Both the position numbers and the translations under genes were made by a program. 64,000 bases of DNA from positions 1 through 64,000 of the forward strand of contig JAUNGA010000002.1 in NCBI GenBank assembly GCA_030524765.1, in the 5' to 3' direction. Each line of letters opens with the position of its first letter. The first letter of the stretch is position 1. Shown here in pieces: positions 42,982 through 51,517 of this stretch. The notes beneath the pieces were generated by a model, which saw only the letters and a list, made by a program, of their open reading frames with translations, was not told where the DNA came from and searched no databases. This DNA is from Bacteroidales bacterium. GTDB taxonomy: Bacteria; Bacteroidota; Bacteroidia; Bacteroidales; Muribaculaceae.

Positions 42982-44172
42982 TCACTCTCTGAAGCAGCCT
43001 CTGACGAGCCGACTGATCGTCAGGGCATTGACCGCAGTCACAATGAGCATCACCGCCAGCGCAGTGAGTATTGCGGCAAGTGGCGAGGCAGGCGCTATGT
43101 CGATCTCGGCCAGCGGGGCCTCCCACAGTCGCCGGGCCACAAGCACAGCCGCCCACGACAACACGAGCACCACGCCGTTGACCGCGGCAACCAGGGCGAT
43201 GTAGCGCCCGGCCACCTGCCGGGGCTCGTAGCCGAGCATGAGCAGGCCCGAGATGGCGCGGCGTTTTTTCTGCACCAACAGGTAAAGGCTCAGCACCAGT
43301 ATGCCCAGAGCCAGCAGCGTGATGATGCCGCCGACAAGGATTATGACCGATGTGAGTACGGTCAGGAAGTGCGACGCACGCCCCAGATCGTCGCCGGGAC
43401 CGGCCACTTCATAGCCGTGCGACGCCATATAGCGCGCCACTGCGGGGTCTGACGCATCTGACAGCTCTACCACAAGCCGCGAAGGACGGCCGTCGGCGTC
43501 AGCACGGCCATAGCGCCCGCGGGCCCAGCGCATGAATGCCTCGGGCACGGCTATCGTGTTGAGCCAGTCAGAATACCCCACTATGCGTGCGGGCAGCGTC
43601 TCAGAGAGCCCGTTGCCGGTGAGCGTGACAGACAGAGGCACCTGTGACAGCATCGACTCGCTCACGGCCGGCATTCCGCCCGAAGCCGCGAAGCCGAAAT
43701 TATAGAGTGTCAGATAGTCTTTGGGAATCATCACGGGTATCTCGGGATGCGACGGATCGAACGCCCACACATCGGGCGAGACATCTATCAGCCGGTCGGG
43801 CAACGACTCGAAAAAGAGAGCCGTAGACATGCCGCGGCCGCCCAGATCGACAGCCGCCCGCACGGCATAATCGGCCGCCGTGAAGGGGGTTACGCCGGCA
43901 GTCCAGGGCTGGGCCTCGAGGTCGGCGATATCGGCGGCCGAGAACGACGGCGACGAACCGCGGAAGGTGTCCTTGATGCTTACGGCCCTCGAGATGACCA
44001 TGCGTCGGTTGTCGATCAGTGCCGAGGCGTCGCGTCGGCCGCCCAGAGCGGCCGACACATCGGCATAGAACTGCACAGCCACAGTCACGATAGCCAGCCC
44101 CACGAGCGTGGCCACTGCATATCCGGCTATCTGGCCGGCGCTTATATTGCGACGAAGTACTTTCCAGATCAT
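42982..44172 (-). CDS. FtsX/MacB-like ABC transporter permease
   Basis: 396 aa with four predicted membrane helices: one near the N-terminus (about 13-35, IAGYAVATLVGLAIVTVAV) and three C-terminal (about 268-293, 315-338, 360-385), enclosing a periplasmic domain of about 220 residues. This is the MacB/LolCE/FtsX topology, used for mechanotransmission or lipoprotein handling rather than classical import. It starts 5 nt after the ATPase stop and is the last gene of a three-gene operon with a lipoprotein and an ATPase. The substrate is unknown. The family assignment is by topology and neighbours. Confidence 0.8.
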   Translation of the reverse strand: MIWKVLRRNISAGQIAGYAVATLVGLAIVTVAVQFYADVSAALGGRRDASALIDNRRMVISRAVSIKDTFRGSSPSFSAADIADLEAQPWTAGVTPFTAADYAVRAAVDLGGRGMSTALFFESLPDRLIDVSPDVWAFDPSHPEIPVMIPKDYLTLYNFGFAASGGMPAVSESMLSQVPLSVTLTGNGLSETLPARIVGYSDWLNTIAVPEAFMRWARGRYGRADADGRPSRLVVELSDASDPAVARYMASHGYEVAGPGDDLGRASHFLTVLTSVIILVGGIITLLALGILVLSLYLLVQKKRRAISGLLMLGYEPRQVAGRYIALVAAVNGVVLVLSWAAVLVARRLWEAPLAEIDIAPASPLAAILTALAVMLIVTAVNALTISRLVRGCFRE

Positions 44173-44177
44173 TGAGT

Positions 44178-44837
44178 CTACAGTTCTATTATATTAATGT
44201 CGCCGGGCAGAGCCAGGTGGTTACCGACAGATGTGGTGATGACTCCGGCCCCCTGCTCGCGCGCCGCATCGGCCACGATGTCGGCACAGATCCGGTTGTT
44301 GACGGCGTCGAGATGACTCACCGGCTCGTCGAGCATTATGAAATCAAACGGCTGACAGAGAGCCCGCACAAGCGCCACACGCTGCTGCTGGCCCACCGAA
44401 AGGCGTCCGGCCGGCACATCGGCCCGGTCGGCTATGCCCAGACGGTCGAGCATGCGGCGTATGTCTGCCTCGCTGCGATGGTCGGTGAGACGGTTTTTCA
44501 GCAGGATGTTGTCTATGGCGCTCAGTTCGGCAAAAAGGTCGAGCGACTGAGGCAGATAGGCAAGACTGCGGCGGCGCAAGGCACACCAGTCGCCTATGCC
44601 GTAGCCGGCTATATCGGTGCCGTCAAACGCGATGCGGCCCTCATAGTCGGTGCGCAGGCCATAGATAAATGCACACATCGAGGTCTTGCCCATGCCCGAC
44701 GAGGCATCGATGCGGTAAAACCGGCCGCGGTGCAGTTCGAGCCGCGCGAGCCACACCTGCGAGGTGGTCACGGCCCGGCTGTCGCGCTCGGCCGCGAATA
44801 CTCGCGGCAAGACGTCGGTGAGAGTGATTGTCTGCAC
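44178..44837 (-). CDS. ABC transporter ATPase with degenerate catalytic motifs
   Basis: 219 aa, single nucleotide-binding domain partner of the FtsX-like permease. Walker A is IDASSGMGKTS (about 44-54) where the usual first glycine is alanine. The Q-loop is YLPQSLDLFAEL, the signature reads LSVGQQQRVALVRAL instead of LSGGQ, and Walker B is FIMLDEPVSHLD with the catalytic Glu present. The H-loop position reads VITTSVGN, without the expected His. Lys and Thr of Walker A remain, so nucleotide binding is likely but hydrolysis may be altered. It begins 4 nt after the lipoprotein stop. Confidence 0.87.
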   Translation of the reverse strand: MQTITLTDVLPRVFAAERDSRAVTTSQVWLARLELHRGRFYRIDASSGMGKTSMCAFIYGLRTDYEGRIAFDGTDIAGYGIGDWCALRRRSLAYLPQSLDLFAELSAIDNILLKNRLTDHRSEADIRRMLDRLGIADRADVPAGRLSVGQQQRVALVRALCQPFDFIMLDEPVSHLDAVNNRICADIVADAAREQGAGVITTSVGNHLALPGDINIIEL

Positions 44838-44841
44838 AGCG

Positions 44842-46179
44842 TCAGTCGATTATCGAGATTATGTCGAGCAATGTGGCCACGAATCCGCGGTCGCTGTCGC
44901 TGAATGCGATCTCAAGACGGGCGGCATCGTTGTCGGCATCACCCTTGACGGTGAATCCGCATGGCAGGCCTGCCATGCGCGCCAGGGGCGAATCAGACGG
45001 CAGATTGGCCGACAGCAGAGCCATCTCGCCACCTGCGGCAGCCTTGTCGCCACGACAGCCGCCATTGAGGTCGATCAGCACAAGATCGCCGTCGGCATGC
45101 ATGTCAAGCGGCAGATATGACGAGTGGCCAAGCGCCTGACGCAGAATCTTGAGCAGTTCATCGGCATGCCCCGGCCCGGTGCCGAGCGCCAGCGACACCC
45201 GATAGTTTGAAATATCCATCACATTGAGCGACGACGGGTCGATGATACCCGCCGACAGCACAAGCCGACCGTCGAGCTGACGCACCGCATCGGCCACGCC
45301 CGGCATGCTGTATATGGTATAGTCGATCTCCTGTATCAGACGGGCTATCTGAAATCCCCGCGGCAAAGCCACACCCAGCGACACGACATCGTCGCGGCTG
45401 ACATATGCCGCGGCATTGCCGAGCGTGCAGGCCGAGTCGGGCTCGAAAAATGTGCGGGGCGCTCCGTCGGTCTTTGCGGCGCAACGCACATCGATGGTCA
45501 TCGACGGGCCATGCAGCCCCATGGCGGCAACAAACACGCGGGTCGTATCGGCCTGATATGCCATTCTGAGCGCCTCGTCACCGACGGCTGCAAGCTTGTC
45601 GGCGAGCCACGACGGCAGAGGTCGCGCCGCACGGCCCTTGAGAGCCTCGACGTCCTTGGCCACGGCATCCGCCTCGCCGCGCCTGACGATCCAGAGATAT
45701 TCGCCGTCGCACATCAGCGATACGCTGCGGGCCGCATCGTGGGTATAGACCTCGCCGCCATCGCACTTCACGCCGGTCCAGCCGGCACCGCCGAGCGACG
45801 ATGCCAGAGCGCCGCTGTCGGTGACAGCAAGCACCATGGCGCTCATGCGCGGATTGTAATAAGCCAGCGAGAGCAGATTATCGAGCGCCAGGCCCTTGGC
45901 CTCGCAGAGAGTTTTCAGCACATGCATGTCGGAGGCATGCAACGGGCCGTCGGTCAACGACTGCGGCAGCACCACACGGCCGTTCTCGACCTCGGCGCCG
46001 GCCGAACGCAATATATCGACCGGGCGTGCCATCGACACGACCGTAAAATCCTCTCCGGCAAGCTCGATCAGTCCCGAGCCCGACCCGCTGTCGGTCTTCG
46101 AGCACGACCACAGGCAACTCGCCATCAGCACGATGGCCACAAGGCCGCATAAGCGGTCAGATATATATTTTCGTTTCAT
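44842..46179 (-). CDS. Lipoprotein of an ABC (FtsX-type) operon, DUF4836-like
   Basis: 445 aa from MKRKYISDRLCGLVAIVL. The frame is open further upstream, but the promoter -7 element (46196-46203) sits there, so the later start is used. The signal peptide ends in MASCLWSC (lipobox Cys22 or Cys26) followed by a Ser/Gly/Asp-rich linker. The body is alpha/beta (FTVVSMARPVDILRSAG, MSAMVLAVTDSGALASSLGGAGW, GVALPRGFQIARLIQEIDYTIYSM). The layout is reminiscent of DUF4836 proteins, which score residue-by-residue 'gain' segments in two halves, but this is tentative. First gene of the operon with the ABC ATPase and permease; likely a periplasmic or outer-membrane partner of that transporter. Confidence 0.7.
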   Translation of the reverse strand: MKRKYISDRLCGLVAIVLMASCLWSCSKTDSGSGSGLIELAGEDFTVVSMARPVDILRSAGAEVENGRVVLPQSLTDGPLHASDMHVLKTLCEAKGLALDNLLSLAYYNPRMSAMVLAVTDSGALASSLGGAGWTGVKCDGGEVYTHDAARSVSLMCDGEYLWIVRRGEADAVAKDVEALKGRAARPLPSWLADKLAAVGDEALRMAYQADTTRVFVAAMGLHGPSMTIDVRCAAKTDGAPRTFFEPDSACTLGNAAAYVSRDDVVSLGVALPRGFQIARLIQEIDYTIYSMPGVADAVRQLDGRLVLSAGIIDPSSLNVMDISNYRVSLALGTGPGHADELLKILRQALGHSSYLPLDMHADGDLVLIDLNGGCRGDKAAAGGEMALLSANLPSDSPLARMAGLPCGFTVKGDADNDAARLEIAFSDSDRGFVATLLDIISIID

Positions 46180-46195
46180 AGCAATGGTTTTGCGG

Positions 46196-46203
46196 CAAAG
46201 GTA
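46196..46203 (-). promoter_or_regulatory. -7 element of the lipoprotein-ABC operon
   Basis: TACCTTTG, exact consensus, 16 nt before the lipoprotein ATG; no clear -33 element. Confidence 0.55.
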
Positions 46204-46224
46204 GCAATTTTTCGGTGACGACGG

Positions 46225-46256
46225 TTGGCATCGCTCGTTTTTTATTGCTATCTTTG
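46225..46256 (+). promoter_or_regulatory. Promoter of the aminotransferase gene
   Basis: TTGG (46225-46228), 20-bp spacer, TATCTTTG (46249-46256), 26 nt before the ATG. Confidence 0.65.
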
Positions 46257-46282
46257 CGTCAAATCTATCAAAACGAGCTACT

Positions 46283-47476
46283 ATGGATTTCATATCGCAC
46301 AGAGTCAACTCACTGGCCGCATCGGCCACACTGGCAATGTCTCAGAAAAGCTCTGAGCTGCGCGCTCAGGGCGTCGACGTCATCAACCTCTCGGTGGGAG
46401 AGCCCGACTTCCCTACCCCGGCACACATCAAGACCGCTGCCGTAAAGGCCATTGACGACAACTTCACGTTCTACTCTCCCGTCCCCGGCTACATGTCGCT
46501 CCGCGAGGCCATAGCGCGCAAACTCTCCCGCGAGAACGGCCTGACTTTCGCCCCCGCCCAGATTGTGGTGTCGACAGGCGCCAAGCAGGCTCTGTGCAAC
46601 GTCATCCTCAGCACCGTAAATCCCGGCGACGAGGTGATCATCCCCACCCCGGCGTGGGTCAGCTACGTCGAGATGGTCAAACTGGCCGAAGGTGTCACCG
46701 TCGAGGTCCCGGCCCACATCGACACCGACTTCAAGATCACACCCGCCCAACTCGAGGCCGCCATCACGCCGCGCACCCGCATGGTGCTGCTCTGCTCGCC
46801 GTCGAACCCCACCGGCAGCGTCTATTCGCGCGACGAGCTGCAGAGGCTGGTCGACGTGCTTGCACGCCACCCCGAGATAATCATAATGGCCGACGAAATC
46901 TACGAGCATATCAACTACACCGGTTCGTTCACCTCGCTGGGCTCGTTCCCCGAGATAGCCGACCGCACAGTCATCATCAACGGCGTGTCAAAGGCATATG
47001 CCATGACCGGATGGCGCATCGGTTATTGCGCCGCACCCCTCGCCATAGCCAAGGCATGCACCAAGCTGCAGGGCCAATACACGTCGGGCACATCGTCTAT
47101 AGCCCAGAAGGCCGCCGAGGCTGCCTATGACGGTCCACAGGACTGCGTGGCCGAGATGTGTGCCGCATTCCGCCGCCGCCGCGATCTCGTAGTCGAGCTT
47201 GCCCGGCAGATACCCGGATTCAAGGTCAACGAGCCACGGGGCGCATTCTACCTCTTCCCCGAGGTCAGCGGCGTGCTCGGCAAGCGCTTTGGCGACCGTG
47301 TCATAGCCACTTCGGGCGACCTGGCCATGTATCTGCTCGAGGAAGCCCATGTCGCCACTGTCGATGGCGCGGCTTTCTGTGCGCCCGGCTATATCCGGTT
47401 CAGCTACGCCACATCCGACGACAATCTGCGCGAGGCGATGCGGCGCATCGCCTGTGCTGTCGGCAAACTCAAATAA
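46283..47476 (+). CDS. Aspartate aminotransferase, class I fold (AspB-like)
   Basis: Transfers amino groups between aspartate and 2-oxoglutarate through pyridoxal phosphate, linking the TCA cycle with amino acid synthesis. 397 aa. Family blocks: INLSVGEPDFPTP (about 34-46), STGAKQALCNVIL, PTPAWVSYVEMVKLA, LCSPSNPTGSVYS, MADEIYEHINY and the PLP lysine in INGVSKAYAMTGWRIGY (Lys237). The Arg that binds the substrate carboxylate lies in PGYIRFSYA near the C-terminus. This is the subgroup Ib type common in Bacteroidales. Monocistronic, ending at a strong hairpin. Confidence 0.93.
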   Translation: MDFISHRVNSLAASATLAMSQKSSELRAQGVDVINLSVGEPDFPTPAHIKTAAVKAIDDNFTFYSPVPGYMSLREAIARKLSRENGLTFAPAQIVVSTGAKQALCNVILSTVNPGDEVIIPTPAWVSYVEMVKLAEGVTVEVPAHIDTDFKITPAQLEAAITPRTRMVLLCSPSNPTGSVYSRDELQRLVDVLARHPEIIIMADEIYEHINYTGSFTSLGSFPEIADRTVIINGVSKAYAMTGWRIGYCAAPLAIAKACTKLQGQYTSGTSSIAQKAAEAAYDGPQDCVAEMCAAFRRRRDLVVELARQIPGFKVNEPRGAFYLFPEVSGVLGKRFGDRVIATSGDLAMYLLEEAHVATVDGAAFCAPGYIRFSYATSDDNLREAMRRIACAVGKLK

Positions 47477-47500
47477 GACATCTGTGACATACAACAACAC

Positions 47501-47535
47501 CGCGGGGTGCGTCCGACGATCGGACGCACCCCGCG
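47501..47535. terminator. 16-bp perfect hairpin between converging genes
   Basis: CGCGGGGTGCGTCCGA / TCGGACGCACCCCGCG with a 3-nt loop, 24 nt after the aminotransferase stop. The downstream tail TATATTTC is weakly T-rich. It can act for both converging genes. Confidence 0.75.
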
Positions 47536-47607
47536 TATATTTCAGGTTCTCACCAAGATCACGCTCCCCGACATCCGCAAATGCCGGGGCAGTGTCGATG
47601 ACCGCCT

Positions 47608-48990
47608 CTAAAACGCATTCGACTCGCCCTGTATGGCATTGGCCACCGTACGGGCGATAATCTTCAGATCGAGTGCCAGCGTCCAGTTTTCGATATACCA
47701 GACGTCATACTGCACCCGCTTCTCCATCTTCCAGAGCTCGTCGGTCTGACCGCGATAGCCATTGACCTGCGCCCATCCCGTAATGCCGGGTTTGATCAGA
47801 TGACGCACCATATAGCGGTCGACAAGTTTTGAGTAGTCTTCGGTGTGCTTGAGCATATGCGGTCTCGGACCGACAACTGACATATCACCCTTCCACACAT
47901 TTATAAACTGAGGCAACTCGTCGAGACTCGTGCGGCGCAAGAAATCGCCAAGCCGCGTCTTGCGCGGATCATTGGCCGTAGCCTGCGTGCGGTCGGCATC
48001 GACATTGACATGCATCGTGCGGAATTTCAGACATTCAAACGGTTTACCCTTGTAGCCCGTGCGCTGCTGTCTGAAATATATCGGACCCGGCGACGTGAGT
48101 TTGATCGCTATGGCCACCGGTATGTAAATCAGCGGATAGAACAGCAGGAATATCGACGAGAAAACGATATCGAACATGCGCTTGAGCAGACTGTTGACAG
48201 GATTTTTCAACGGATTGCGACGCACGGTCAGCACCGGCACCGACCCTATATTGTGCAACTCGAATCCTCGAGACACATAATGCGATATCTGCGGCACATA
48301 GAAAAATTCGGCCACATTGTCATCGGCTATCTTGACCACATCGCGCAGAGCCTCATCGTTGCCCGGCATGGTGAAATAGATCTGGTCTACCGAGTTCTTG
48401 CTCACAAAATCGGCGATCAGGTCAAATCCTCCCAGATACTCGCCCTTGAAGCCGGGCCGGGGATAGCGGTCAAAGAATCCAAGGACGCGATAGCCGAATC
48501 CGCTGTCGCCCGACATAGCCCTGTACAGGCGTACGGCAGTCTCGTCAGTGCCTATGATCACCACTCTGGTGTAGTTGTAACCGCGCCGTCGATAGCGCTT
48601 TATCGCCCAGTGACCGAGCACCGACCACAGCGCGAATCCCAGCGTGAGCATCGCATAGTACACCAGATACTCGCGCTCTCCCATCGCCATGATGCCGATA
48701 AAGGCGTTGAGCGACATGAAAAACAGAGCATGTATGCCCACGCCGCCAAGCGAGTGCAGAAACACCCGGTCGATCTGTATGGCGCGCAGACGGTGCATCT
48801 CGCGCGACGACCATATGATGACGGGCACAAAACTCACGTTGACCAGCACCCACAGCTCGCGCAGCACCGTATGCTGCGACGTCAGAGAGGGATATATCAT
48901 CAACAGCACGCCGAAGAGCACGTTGACCAGCATCCAGTCAACCGCGATCAGTAGCGCGCGCAGGTATTTGCCATATGTATTCTTGCGCAC
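47608..48990 (-). CDS. Polyprenyl-phosphate sugar-1-phosphate transferase (WcaJ-type initiating glycosyltransferase)
   Basis: Starts surface or exopolysaccharide repeat units by transferring a sugar phosphate to undecaprenyl phosphate. About 460 aa: four or five N-terminal membrane helices, a Rossmann-like middle (VVIIGTDETAVRLYRAM), a re-entrant helix (RMFDIVFSSIFLLFYPLI) and the catalytic bacterial sugar transferase domain with GPIYFRQQRTGYKGKPFECLKFRTM, RTSLDELPQFINVWKGDMSVVGPRPHM and PGITGWAQVNGYRG. A GTG start at 48990 (reads (V)RKNTYGKYLRALL) is chosen. A GTG at 49059 would lie inside the upstream hairpin; TTG at 48999 is another option. No other polysaccharide genes are adjacent. Confidence 0.9.
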   Translation of the reverse strand: MRKNTYGKYLRALLIAVDWMLVNVLFGVLLMIYPSLTSQHTVLRELWVLVNVSFVPVIIWSSREMHRLRAIQIDRVFLHSLGGVGIHALFFMSLNAFIGIMAMGEREYLVYYAMLTLGFALWSVLGHWAIKRYRRRGYNYTRVVIIGTDETAVRLYRAMSGDSGFGYRVLGFFDRYPRPGFKGEYLGGFDLIADFVSKNSVDQIYFTMPGNDEALRDVVKIADDNVAEFFYVPQISHYVSRGFELHNIGSVPVLTVRRNPLKNPVNSLLKRMFDIVFSSIFLLFYPLIYIPVAIAIKLTSPGPIYFRQQRTGYKGKPFECLKFRTMHVNVDADRTQATANDPRKTRLGDFLRRTSLDELPQFINVWKGDMSVVGPRPHMLKHTEDYSKLVDRYMVRHLIKPGITGWAQVNGYRGQTDELWKMEKRVQYDVWYIENWTLALDLKIIARTVANAIQGESNAF

Positions 48991-49031
48991 GAGTGCCAAG
49001 ATATCTTTACTTTTTGTGTGAGACAGACGAT

Positions 49032-49057
49032 GCCCCCGCCCGTCTCGGGGGCGGGGC
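49032..49057 (-). terminator. GC-rich hairpin after the DUF349 gene
   Basis: GCCCC-C-GCCC / GGGC-GGGGC stem with a bulged C, 21 nt after the DUF349 stop on the minus strand. No T-run, so termination is uncertain. Confidence 0.45.
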
Positions 49058-49077
49058 ACCGCATATATTATAATGTA

Positions 49078-50931
49078 TTATTTCAGTTTGCTGTCGATAA
49101 GCTTGATCTGATTCTCAAGGCCGGCTATATCCTCTTTGAGGCGCTCGGCCTTGCGCTCAAACTCGCGCACCATCGAGTCGCCCGATTTGCTGCGCGACGA
49201 CAGGAATCCCATATTATTCTCATAGGTGCGCAGTTCCTGACGGCGTCCCTCGAGCGTACGCATCAGTCGCTCGCGCTCGCGGTACAGCTTCTGGTCGTCG
49301 CCTTCCATTTTGCCTATCGACTCGGTGAAACGCTCCATGCGGGCACGCGATTCGCGCACATTGAGCATCGAGCGCACTTCGTCGAGGCGCGTACGGAATG
49401 CCTCATATATCTTGTCTTTCTCGCGGAAGGGCACGTGGCCAATCTCTTTCCAGCGTTCCTGCAGCTCGCGCATCTTGGCTATGGCCTCCTCGCGGGGCAT
49501 ATCGGCTGTGATACCGTCAAGAGCGGCTATCACCTCACGCTTGGCGCGCAGGTTGTCATTCTCGACCTTGCGGGCGCCCGAGCCGGCCTTTTTCTTGCGG
49601 TCAAAGAAATAGTCGCAGGCCGAGAGGAACCGCTGCCATATGGCATCGCTGTGTTTCTTGGCCACAGCGCCGATCGTCTTCCACTCTTTCTGCATGGCCA
49701 CAAACTCGTCGGTAGCGGCCTTCCAGTCGGTGCTGTCTTTCAGAGCCTCGGCACGCTCGGCAAGCGCGGTCTTGCGGGCCAGATTGCTGCCCTGCTCCTC
49801 GCGGGTCTGACGGAAGTATTCAGCCTTGGCGGCGAAGAATTTGTCGCAAAGCTCACGGAACCGGGCAAACAGCGCCTTGTTCATCTTGCGCGAAGCAAAG
49901 CCAAACGAGCGCCACTCCTGCTGGATGGCCATAACCGTCTTGGTTGCCTCGTCCCACGCGGCAAACGACCGCAGGCCATCGATATCGATAGCCTCGAGAC
50001 GCTCGCACAGGGCGGTTTTGCCGGCCTCGTTCTCAGCCTCACGGGCTTTGCGCGCCTCAAAAAACGCTTGATAGCGCTTGTTCACCTCGGCCGATGCAGC
50101 CTTGAACTTATCCCATATCTCGTCGCGGAATTCCTTGGCCACCGGACCGATCTGGCGCCACTTGTTGTGCAGCTCCTGCAGACGGCGGTAGGCGGTGATC
50201 ACGTCTTCCTCGCCAACGAGAGCCTCGGCCTCGGCCAAGAGCAGATTTTTGCTGTCGAGATTTTTCTTGAAATCATAGTCACGCAGCTCCTTGTTGATTT
50301 TCAGATTGTCTGAATATCGCTCGCGCGCTTCCTGAAACCGTTTCCATATTGCGGTATCCTCGGTCGGCGGCACATCGCCTATGGCGTTGAACTCGTCTTG
50401 CAGCTCGCGATAACGCGGGAAAGTGCGGTTGACATTGTCCGTATCCTCGGCCAGCGCTATGATCTCGTCTATAATGGCGCGTTTGCGCTCGAGATTGGCC
50501 AGTTGCTCGGCCTCGATTTTGGCCACATGCTCGGCTTTCTTCTCGCGGATCTGTGTCAACAGGGCCTTGAATTCGTCGGCCGTCGAGTCTTCGTCAGCCG
50601 ATTCGTTCTCAGCATCGGCGGCCTCGCTTACCTTATGGACGAGGTTGAATTGCTGGCGCAGACGACGGATGTCGTCGGTCGTTATATCGGCGGCATCTTT
50701 GGCCAGCAGCTCGCGTGCGAGCTCCATCACGGCATCGGCGGTGAGGTGTTCGGCCTCTGCATCGGCCATGCCTTCGGTCATCTCGGCTTCGGCGGCCTGC
50801 TCGGGGTCGAGATCACCGGCCTGCTCGATCCGGGCGTCAATATTTTCATCGGTCTCCACGTTCGTGGGGGCCGGAGTGGGAGTAGTTTCTTCGGCAGATG
50901 ATTGTGCCGAAACGGGGTCACGCATTTCCAT
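49078..50931 (-). CDS. DUF349 repeat coiled-coil protein
   Basis: About 617 aa, cytosolic, strongly helical and charged. After an acidic, low-complexity N-terminus (about 1-60), several DUF349 units of about 70-75 aa are recognisable by their W-x-x-x-[GF] cores: ELHNKWRQIGPVAKEFRDEIW, AIQQEWRSFGFASRKMNKALF, AMQKEWKTIGAVAKKHSDAIW, ELQERWKEIGHVPFREKDKIY. A C-terminal coiled coil (FERKAERLKEDIAGLENQIKLIDSKLK) ends the protein. Members of this family are widespread in Bacteroidetes; function is not established. Start taken at MEMRDPVSAQ (or two residues later). Confidence 0.88.
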   Translation of the reverse strand: MEMRDPVSAQSSAEETTPTPAPTNVETDENIDARIEQAGDLDPEQAAEAEMTEGMADAEAEHLTADAVMELARELLAKDAADITTDDIRRLRQQFNLVHKVSEAADAENESADEDSTADEFKALLTQIREKKAEHVAKIEAEQLANLERKRAIIDEIIALAEDTDNVNRTFPRYRELQDEFNAIGDVPPTEDTAIWKRFQEARERYSDNLKINKELRDYDFKKNLDSKNLLLAEAEALVGEEDVITAYRRLQELHNKWRQIGPVAKEFRDEIWDKFKAASAEVNKRYQAFFEARKAREAENEAGKTALCERLEAIDIDGLRSFAAWDEATKTVMAIQQEWRSFGFASRKMNKALFARFRELCDKFFAAKAEYFRQTREEQGSNLARKTALAERAEALKDSTDWKAATDEFVAMQKEWKTIGAVAKKHSDAIWQRFLSACDYFFDRKKKAGSGARKVENDNLRAKREVIAALDGITADMPREEAIAKMRELQERWKEIGHVPFREKDKIYEAFRTRLDEVRSMLNVRESRARMERFTESIGKMEGDDQKLYRERERLMRTLEGRRQELRTYENNMGFLSSRSKSGDSMVREFERKAERLKEDIAGLENQIKLIDSKLK

Positions 50932-51093
50932 AAGGTATGTAATTAATATTATTCTGTCACTACCTGTACAAAGGCTTGTAACACGCCCCAAATTTAATCA
51001 TTTTTTTTATATTCTTCAAAAATATTGGATTTTTCGACCTCCCCGATGACATTTAAACCATCTTTCACACCTTCAAATGTTAATTAAAGTTAA

Positions 51094-51126
51094 TTTATAG
51101 TACTTGGTATTGCATAGTACTATAAA
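51094..51126 (+). promoter_or_regulatory. Inverted-repeat operator in front of padR
   Basis: An 11-bp perfect inverted repeat, TTTATAGTACT and AGTACTATAAA, separated by 11 bp. The -33 element (ATTG) lies within the spacer, which fits autorepression by the PadR-family protein encoded immediately downstream. Confidence 0.75.
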
Positions 51127-51140
51127 ACATCATACCTTTG
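51109..51140 (+). promoter_or_regulatory. Promoter of the padR-pspC operon
   Basis: ATTG (51109-51112), 20-bp spacer, TACCTTTG (51133-51140), 31 nt before the padR ATG and overlapping the inverted repeat. Confidence 0.7.
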
Positions 51141-51171
51141 CCGGTGTAAAAATCTTCTCAAACAATCTCTC

Positions 51172-51504
51172 ATGAATATCGACAATCTAAAATCACAGAT
51201 GCGCAAGGGTATGCTCGAGTTCTGCGTGCTGCTTTTGCTCAAAAGAGGGCCGGCCTACGCCTCTGAGATGATCGGCGGTCTGAAAGAGGCCAGGCTGATC
51301 GTCGTCGAGGGCACCCTATATCCCCTGCTCACGCGGCTCAAAAACGACGGGTTGCTGTCCTACGAGTGGCAGGAATCCACCTCGGGCCCACCTCGCAAAT
51401 ACTACAGCCTCACTCCGATCGGGCGTCAGTTCCTCGATCAGCTCACCGAGGCCTGGAACGAAATTTCCGACTCAGTAAATCATCTCAATTCGGCAAACAG
51501 CTAA
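51172..51504 (+). CDS. PadR-family transcriptional regulator
   Basis: 110 aa winged-helix repressor of the short (subfamily-2) PadR type. The DNA-binding region includes LEFCVLLLLKRGPAYASEMIGGL (helices 1-2), RLIVVEGTLYPLLTRLKNDGLLSYEW (recognition helix plus wing) and GPPRKYYSLTPIGRQFL, followed by a short dimerisation helix. It precedes pspC by 13 nt and sits behind a matching inverted-repeat operator, so it probably represses its own operon. Such pairs respond to envelope stress or amphipathic compounds in other bacteria; the inducer here is unknown. Confidence 0.93.
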   Translation: MNIDNLKSQMRKGMLEFCVLLLLKRGPAYASEMIGGLKEARLIVVEGTLYPLLTRLKNDGLLSYEWQESTSGPPRKYYSLTPIGRQFLDQLTEAWNEISDSVNHLNSANS

Positions 51505-51517
51505 AAACAGCATAATC

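Noticed and set aside
48991..49059. GTG start of the sugar transferase at 49059
   Set aside because: The codon lies inside a stable hairpin following the upstream gene; family homology begins near 48990.
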